Shown here in pieces: positions 6,465 to 7,391 of a stretch of 7,391 nt of DNA. The DNA comes from JAXFQS01 sp034178815 (GTDB lineage Bacteria; Verrucomicrobiota; Kiritimatiellia; RFP12; DVOR01). A program made the translations under genes and the position numbers. The DNA lies in contig JAXFQS010000019.1 in the NCBI GenBank assembly GCA_034178815.1, positions 1 through 7,391 of the forward strand. The letters are read 5' to 3'. Positions within the stretch are counted from its first letter, which is position 1, and each line of letters opens with the position of its first letter. Under the pieces are notes generated by a model. The model did no database searches. It had not been told where the DNA came from and saw only the letters and a list, made by a program, of their open reading frames with translations.

Positions 6465-6494
6465 GCGAACGCTGAGTTTGCTCTCGCGGCCTAG
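6465..6494 (+). other. tmRNA proteolysis-tag reading frame (ANAEFALAA)
   Basis: Codons GCG AAC GCT GAG TTT GCT CTC GCG GCC TAG encode ANAEFALAA and a stop. The upstream AAAATTAACT provides the A-rich segment that sets the resume codon in tmRNAs. The first tag residue in the tagged protein is an alanine delivered by the tmRNA itself. Confidence 0.93.
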
Positions 6495-6698
6495 TTAGCC
6501 CGCGACGCCAAGGCACTGACGCCCGATGGGTGCGGCGGCGACGACTATCGGGTCTTGTCGGATTGCCGGGTCTCCGGGCGATTCGCACTCGTATAATCTG
6601 GGGACTGGTCTGGTGGTTGGCCTGCCCATGGTCTTGCCGCCGGATGAGATTCGATCATGGGACACACGCGTAGATGTCTGGAGGGCGTTGGTCCGGAA

Positions 6699-6726
6699 GG
6701 GGGTTCGACTCCCCCCACCTCCACCA
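6699..6726 (+). mobile_element. Putative attachment site at the ssrA 3' end
   Basis: The T arm and acceptor 3' strand of tmRNA are a classic target for integrases, which recreate the gene end on insertion. Mobile-element-type genes (a small coupled gene and a DUF2924 gene) begin about 400 bases downstream, and no ordinary chromosomal gene intervenes. The window shows only one copy. A second partial copy of the ssrA 3' end would be expected at the far end of the element. Confidence 0.35.
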
Positions 6727-6777
6727 CTATCTTAGGGACTCTTGAGCCGTCCACAACGGCGCGGGTTCCCGCATCGC

Positions 6778-6805
6778 AAAAAAGCCCCGTGTTTGGGGCT
6801 TTTTT
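6778..6805 (+). terminator. Intrinsic terminator of ssrA
   Basis: AAAAAAGCCCC (6778-6788) and GGGGCTTTTTT (6795-6805) are perfectly complementary around the loop GTGTTT, giving a GC-rich stem ending in a T run. The A-run on the other strand lets it also work for transcription arriving from the right. It is 52 bases after the mature tmRNA 3' end. Confidence 0.93.
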
Positions 6806-7043
6806 GTTATCCCGTCCGGCCGTTATAGGGACTCGCCTCTGGCTCTCTCCGCAGATGTCCTCTATTTCTGGCGAAACCCCTATTTGCTTTTCGGATGCCG
6901 TCCGAAACGCAAACCCCTTATTTTATTGGGTAAAACGCGATTTCTCTACTCTGCCGCCCTGTTTGGGATGTCAAGTATGATAGAGATAGGGCAGGCGTTC
7001 GCACACTCCGGAAAAGTCACTATTTCGCTGGATATGTCCCAGA

Positions 7044-7059
7044 CTATACGCCAGTATAG
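7044..7059. promoter_or_regulatory. Operator-like palindrome CTATAC-N4-GTATAG
   Basis: Perfect 6-base inverted arms separated by GCCA lie about 77 bases before the start of the small coupled gene. The size and symmetry suit a dimeric helix-turn-helix repressor site, as often found before mobile-element operons. No repressor gene is in view, so the role is inferred. Confidence 0.35.
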
Positions 7060-7088
7060 GCGGTAGTGAATTTGGCGGAATCTTGCTA

Positions 7089-7103
7089 CCTCCTGCCCGG
7101 AGG
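7089..7103 (+). other. Short GC hairpin in the 5' region of the mobile-element operon
   Basis: CCTCC (7089-7093) pairs with GGAGG (7099-7103) across the loop TGCCC. The 3' arm is Shine-Dalgarno-like but is not placed before a start codon. It may be an untranslated-leader structure. Confidence 0.3.
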
Positions 7104-7135
7104 CGGTGATAGAGAATGCCATAGGAGCTGAAGCA

Positions 7136-7246
7136 ATGGAAAACAACCAGAAAGTTCAAGACAACCTGCTGGACGCCGCACAGGTGATGGCCGATGCCAT
7201 TGCACGGCTTGCCGAGAGGCGTCGTGTTCAGAAGGAGGCGTCGTAA
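7136..7246 (+). CDS. 36-residue small protein upstream of the DUF2924 gene
   Basis: ATG 7136 is preceded by AGGAG at 7123-7127 with an 8-base spacer. The product is one amphipathic helix-like stretch (LLDAAQVMADAIARLAERRRVQ) with a basic end and no signal or membrane segment. Its TAA (7244-7246) abuts the next ATG at 7247, and the next gene's AAGGAGG lies within its last codons, so the two are coupled. I do not recognise a family. Small genes of this kind often precede DUF2924-recombinase pairs in integrated elements, where they may be accessory DNA-binding or regulatory peptides. Confidence 0.65.
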   Translation: MENNQKVQDNLLDAAQVMADAIARLAERRRVQKEAS

Positions 7247-7391
7247 ATGGAGCGTCTGCCCAATTCCCTATTGACCGAAATCAATGCGGTCTCGCGGATG
7301 GACTCGCAGGCTCTCCGAGCCCGCTACGGACACTTCTTCGGCGAGAATTCGACGCGCTCGACCGCAAGCCTGCGTTCGGAAGTCATCTACA
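7247..7391 (+). CDS. DUF2924-type mobile-element protein (3' end beyond window)
   Basis: ATG 7247 follows AAGGAGG (7232-7238) with an 8-base spacer and begins one base after the upstream stop. The 48 visible residues start MERLPNSLLTEINAVSRMD. They then contain LRARYGHFFGENSTRS and SLRSEVIY, matching the N-terminal pattern of DUF2924 proteins (leader helix, LR..y...fG, then LR..i.Y). Family members are usually about 130-160 residues. They are of unknown biochemical role and typically sit directly upstream of a large serine recombinase in prophages and integrative elements. This suggests a recombinase just past the window edge. The assignment rests on a partial sequence. Confidence 0.65.
   Translation, partial: MERLPNSLLTEINAVSRMDSQALRARYGHFFGENSTRSTASLRSEVIY

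Larger units (their letters stand above)
6372..6726 (+). ncRNA. ssrA: Transfer-messenger RNA (tmRNA)
   Basis: tmRNA rescues ribosomes stalled on broken mRNAs. Charged with alanine and bound to SmpB, it enters the A site and its reading frame adds a degradation tag. The 5' end GGGGGTG (6372-6378) pairs with CACCTCC (6716-6722) as a 7-bp acceptor stem including one G-U pair, followed by discriminator A and encoded CCA (6724-6726). CTGGTTTCGACGGG near the 5' end is the conserved D-loop region. The T arm is GGGGG (6699-6703), loop TTCGACT and CCCCC (6711-6715). The tag frame starts at resume codon GCG 6465-6467 and ends at TAG 6492-6494, encoding ANAEFALAA with the canonical ALAA end recognised by ClpXP-type proteases. 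It is a one-piece tmRNA of 355 bases, not the circularly permuted two-piece form. Protein-like frames overlapping it are not genes. Confidence 0.97.
6806..7135. other. Gene-free region between ssrA terminator and mobile-element genes
   Basis: No frame here looks like a gene on either strand; the short minus-strand frames overlapping 6946-7159 lack plausible composition and ribosome binding sites. Two symmetric elements stand out: the palindrome CTATAC-GCCA-GTATAG (7044-7059) and the hairpin CCTCC-TGCCC-GGAGG (7089-7103). A TATGAT at 6976-6981 could be a -10 box but has no good -35 partner. The region probably holds the promoter and control sites of the downstream genes. Confidence 0.45.

Noticed and set aside
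6526..6754. Short frames on both strands at 6526-6754
   Set aside because: They overlap the tmRNA body and tRNA-like end; the RNA gene explains the sequence.
1..7391. CRISPR array or tandem repeats
   Set aside because: Reading through the window I found no regularly spaced direct repeats.

Overview
This is a bacterial chromosome fragment with three parts: an accessory operon built around a reverse transcriptase (RT), a short stretch of gene remnants, and a tmRNA gene followed by the start of what looks like an integrated mobile element. Two signals point to the PVC group (Verrucomicrobiota, Kiritimatiellota or Lentisphaerota). One is a C-terminal fragment with a W-x(4)-GRTY / TNLTDGW pattern common at the ends of secreted proteins in those phyla. 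The other is the GC-rich style of the remnants. The phylum call is an inference from pattern memory, not a search result.

Left part (1-5137, all on +). The operon starts with the 3' end of a gene cut by the window edge. Its HDRF...GGLDI signature resembles the phospholipase-D-like MIT C-terminal (MITD1-type) fold. Its stop overlaps the ribosome binding site of a 927-residue protein made of helical/TPR repeats followed by beta-rich domains, the last of which looks like a cold-shock/OB nucleic-acid-binding fold. A 153-base intergenic stretch (3164-3316) follows. It folds into a structure closed by 16 Watson-Crick pairs (3170-3185 with 3290-3307) with several internal hairpins and a 23-base G-free segment. 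Ten bases after this stem begins a 606-residue RT with intact catalytic motifs (DVQKFFD, QGGALSP, YCDD) and long unassigned N- and C-terminal regions. The order is PLD-like protein, TPR-OB protein, structured RNA, RT. It resembles retrons and defence-associated RT (DRT) systems in logic, but the RT lacks retron hallmarks I can see. I do not recognise this arrangement as a named system, and it is the strongest candidate here for something undescribed. A plausible reading is that the RT copies or is controlled by the RNA, while the TPR-OB and PLD-like proteins sense or act on nucleic acid or membranes.

Middle part (5138-6370). There are two C-terminal fragments without convincing starts: a PVC-type secreted-protein tail, and a GC-rich tail that may come from a glycoside hydrolase. 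They look like debris around an insertion. A consensus-like sigma-70 promoter (TTGACA, 17 bases, CATATT) lies at 6308-6336.

Right part (6372-7391). There is a complete one-piece tmRNA gene (ssrA) with a GCG resume codon, the tag ANAEFALAA and a tRNA-like end, followed by a strong intrinsic terminator. After about 330 gene-free bases come a 36-residue small protein and the start of a DUF2924-type gene. In known elements DUF2924 genes usually sit next to a serine recombinase. This suggests that a mobile element is integrated at the 3' end of ssrA and continues beyond the window.
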